From NCBI GenBank assembly GCA_950097015.1, contig CATNEN010000024.1, positions 5,780,001-5,844,000 on the forward strand: a stretch of 64,000 nucleotides of DNA. The letters are read 5' to 3'. This document shows, one piece after another, positions 63,413 to 64,000 of the stretch. Source of the stretch: Macrostomum hystrix. Lineage: Eukaryota; Platyhelminthes; Macrostomidae. Within the stretch, counting starts at the first letter, position 1. Every line of letters begins with the position of its first letter. The position numbers and the translations under genes are program-made. The notes under the pieces are model-generated. The model saw only the letters and a program-made list of their open reading frames with translations. It ran no database searches and was not told where the DNA came from.

Positions 63413-64000
63413 ACTCGATTACACATGATAGATATTCTCAGGAAATGAATAAATATTGATTGATTCGATAAAATTACATCGGATATGAAATATATCAGAA
63501 TTGGATTTTATTTAAATAATATTAGGCTTGTCGCTATAATAGATACAGATTATTCTGAAGCTATTATCTTTAATATTTCCCTGTCCAAACGACAAACCAG
63601 TCTGCTAGCTGCGTGATTCCTTTTCCGGAGCTCGCGAGTTTTCTAAGAAAATGCGTATTATAGAATCGAACGGCACGGACACGCTGGCAGGGGTCGAATG
63701 ACACAGCGGGGTGAGCAGACAGTATGCTGTAAATTTCTTAGGTTTCCTGTGTTTGCGCAGATATTTTTCTTATTAAAAAGTGACTCATTTCCTGACTCGA
63801 AGGAAGAGAAATTGAAAGTGAGAGAGAAAGCAAGCTCTGCAAAGAAAGAGACGAATTGAAAATGGGTAGAAATGAGCTCAAATGAATGAGCACAGTTTTA
63901 AAACCATTCTTCCTGCTTGGGAATATCAATTTTTACTCACTAAGCTACTATTAGTAGAACTTAATGTATTGTGTTTGCGTGTATTGAATGAACGCAATGA
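63413..64000. other. Intronic sequence, nothing recognised
   Basis: No frame, repeat or RNA gene recognised up to the window end. Confidence 0.4.

Overview
The window looks like animal nuclear DNA. It has spliceosomal introns with GT..AG boundaries, an acyl-protein thioesterase gene, a secreted Reeler/Spondin_N gene, and very heavy transposon and minisatellite content. A free-living flatworm or another lophotrochozoan would fit, but the sequence does not name the species and I hold that only weakly.

Layout. (1) Positions 1 to about 15.2 kb are one Polinton/Maverick (polintovirus) without visible ends. The left arm (+ strand) carries a partial gene, a retroviral-type integrase with chromodomain, penton, a basic protein, double-jelly-roll major capsid protein, adenain-like protease, packaging ATPase, two small conserved Polinton proteins, a DIQGF/KELAI protein and a two-repeat TBP-like (TATA-binding protein) gene. 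The right arm (- strand) carries a protein-primed DNA polymerase B broken by about seven frame changes, a Ser/Asp-rich ORF and a Cys-rich protein with 12-residue repeats. The arms converge on a non-coding gap at 7.7-8.9 kb. (2) 15.2-20 kb is repeat-rich, with a LINE remnant, palindromic 36-bp repeats and a 103-bp MITE with 6-bp direct repeats. (3) 20-28 kb holds two - strand transposon-derived genes: a SWIM/PHD (MULE-type) protein with a 57-bp coding minisatellite, and a large tyrosine-recombinase-like protein split by one in-frame TAA. (4) 28-33.5 kb is non-coding apart from a LINE RT remnant fused to an unrecognised domain that recurs at 39.5 kb. (5) 33,578-38,312 is a young Ty3/gypsy element with 209-bp LTRs that look identical and a CGGAC target duplication. 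(6) 41.6-46.1 kb is an acyl-protein thioesterase gene (LYPLA-like) whose third intron in the window, between the second and third visible exons, contains a gypsy remnant, itself interrupted by a 5'-truncated LINE with a 13-bp duplication. (7) 48.5-58.2 kb (- strand) is an F-spondin-like gene. Its second intron is 8.4 kb, mostly two giant minisatellites (34-bp and 24-bp units), and its stop codon lies in a third (46-bp) array. (8) 58.3-64 kb has more tandem arrays, copies of a dispersed repeat family and the first coding exon of a Lys/Ser-rich gene.

How it works together: the Polinton left arm is a complete-looking morphogenesis and integration module with open frames, while its polymerase is dead. 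The most unusual item is the TBP-like gene at 7168-7734, together with TATA-like boxes upstream of each right-arm gene, which suggests that the element carries, or carried, its own core-promoter factor. No tRNA, rRNA or CRISPR array was seen.
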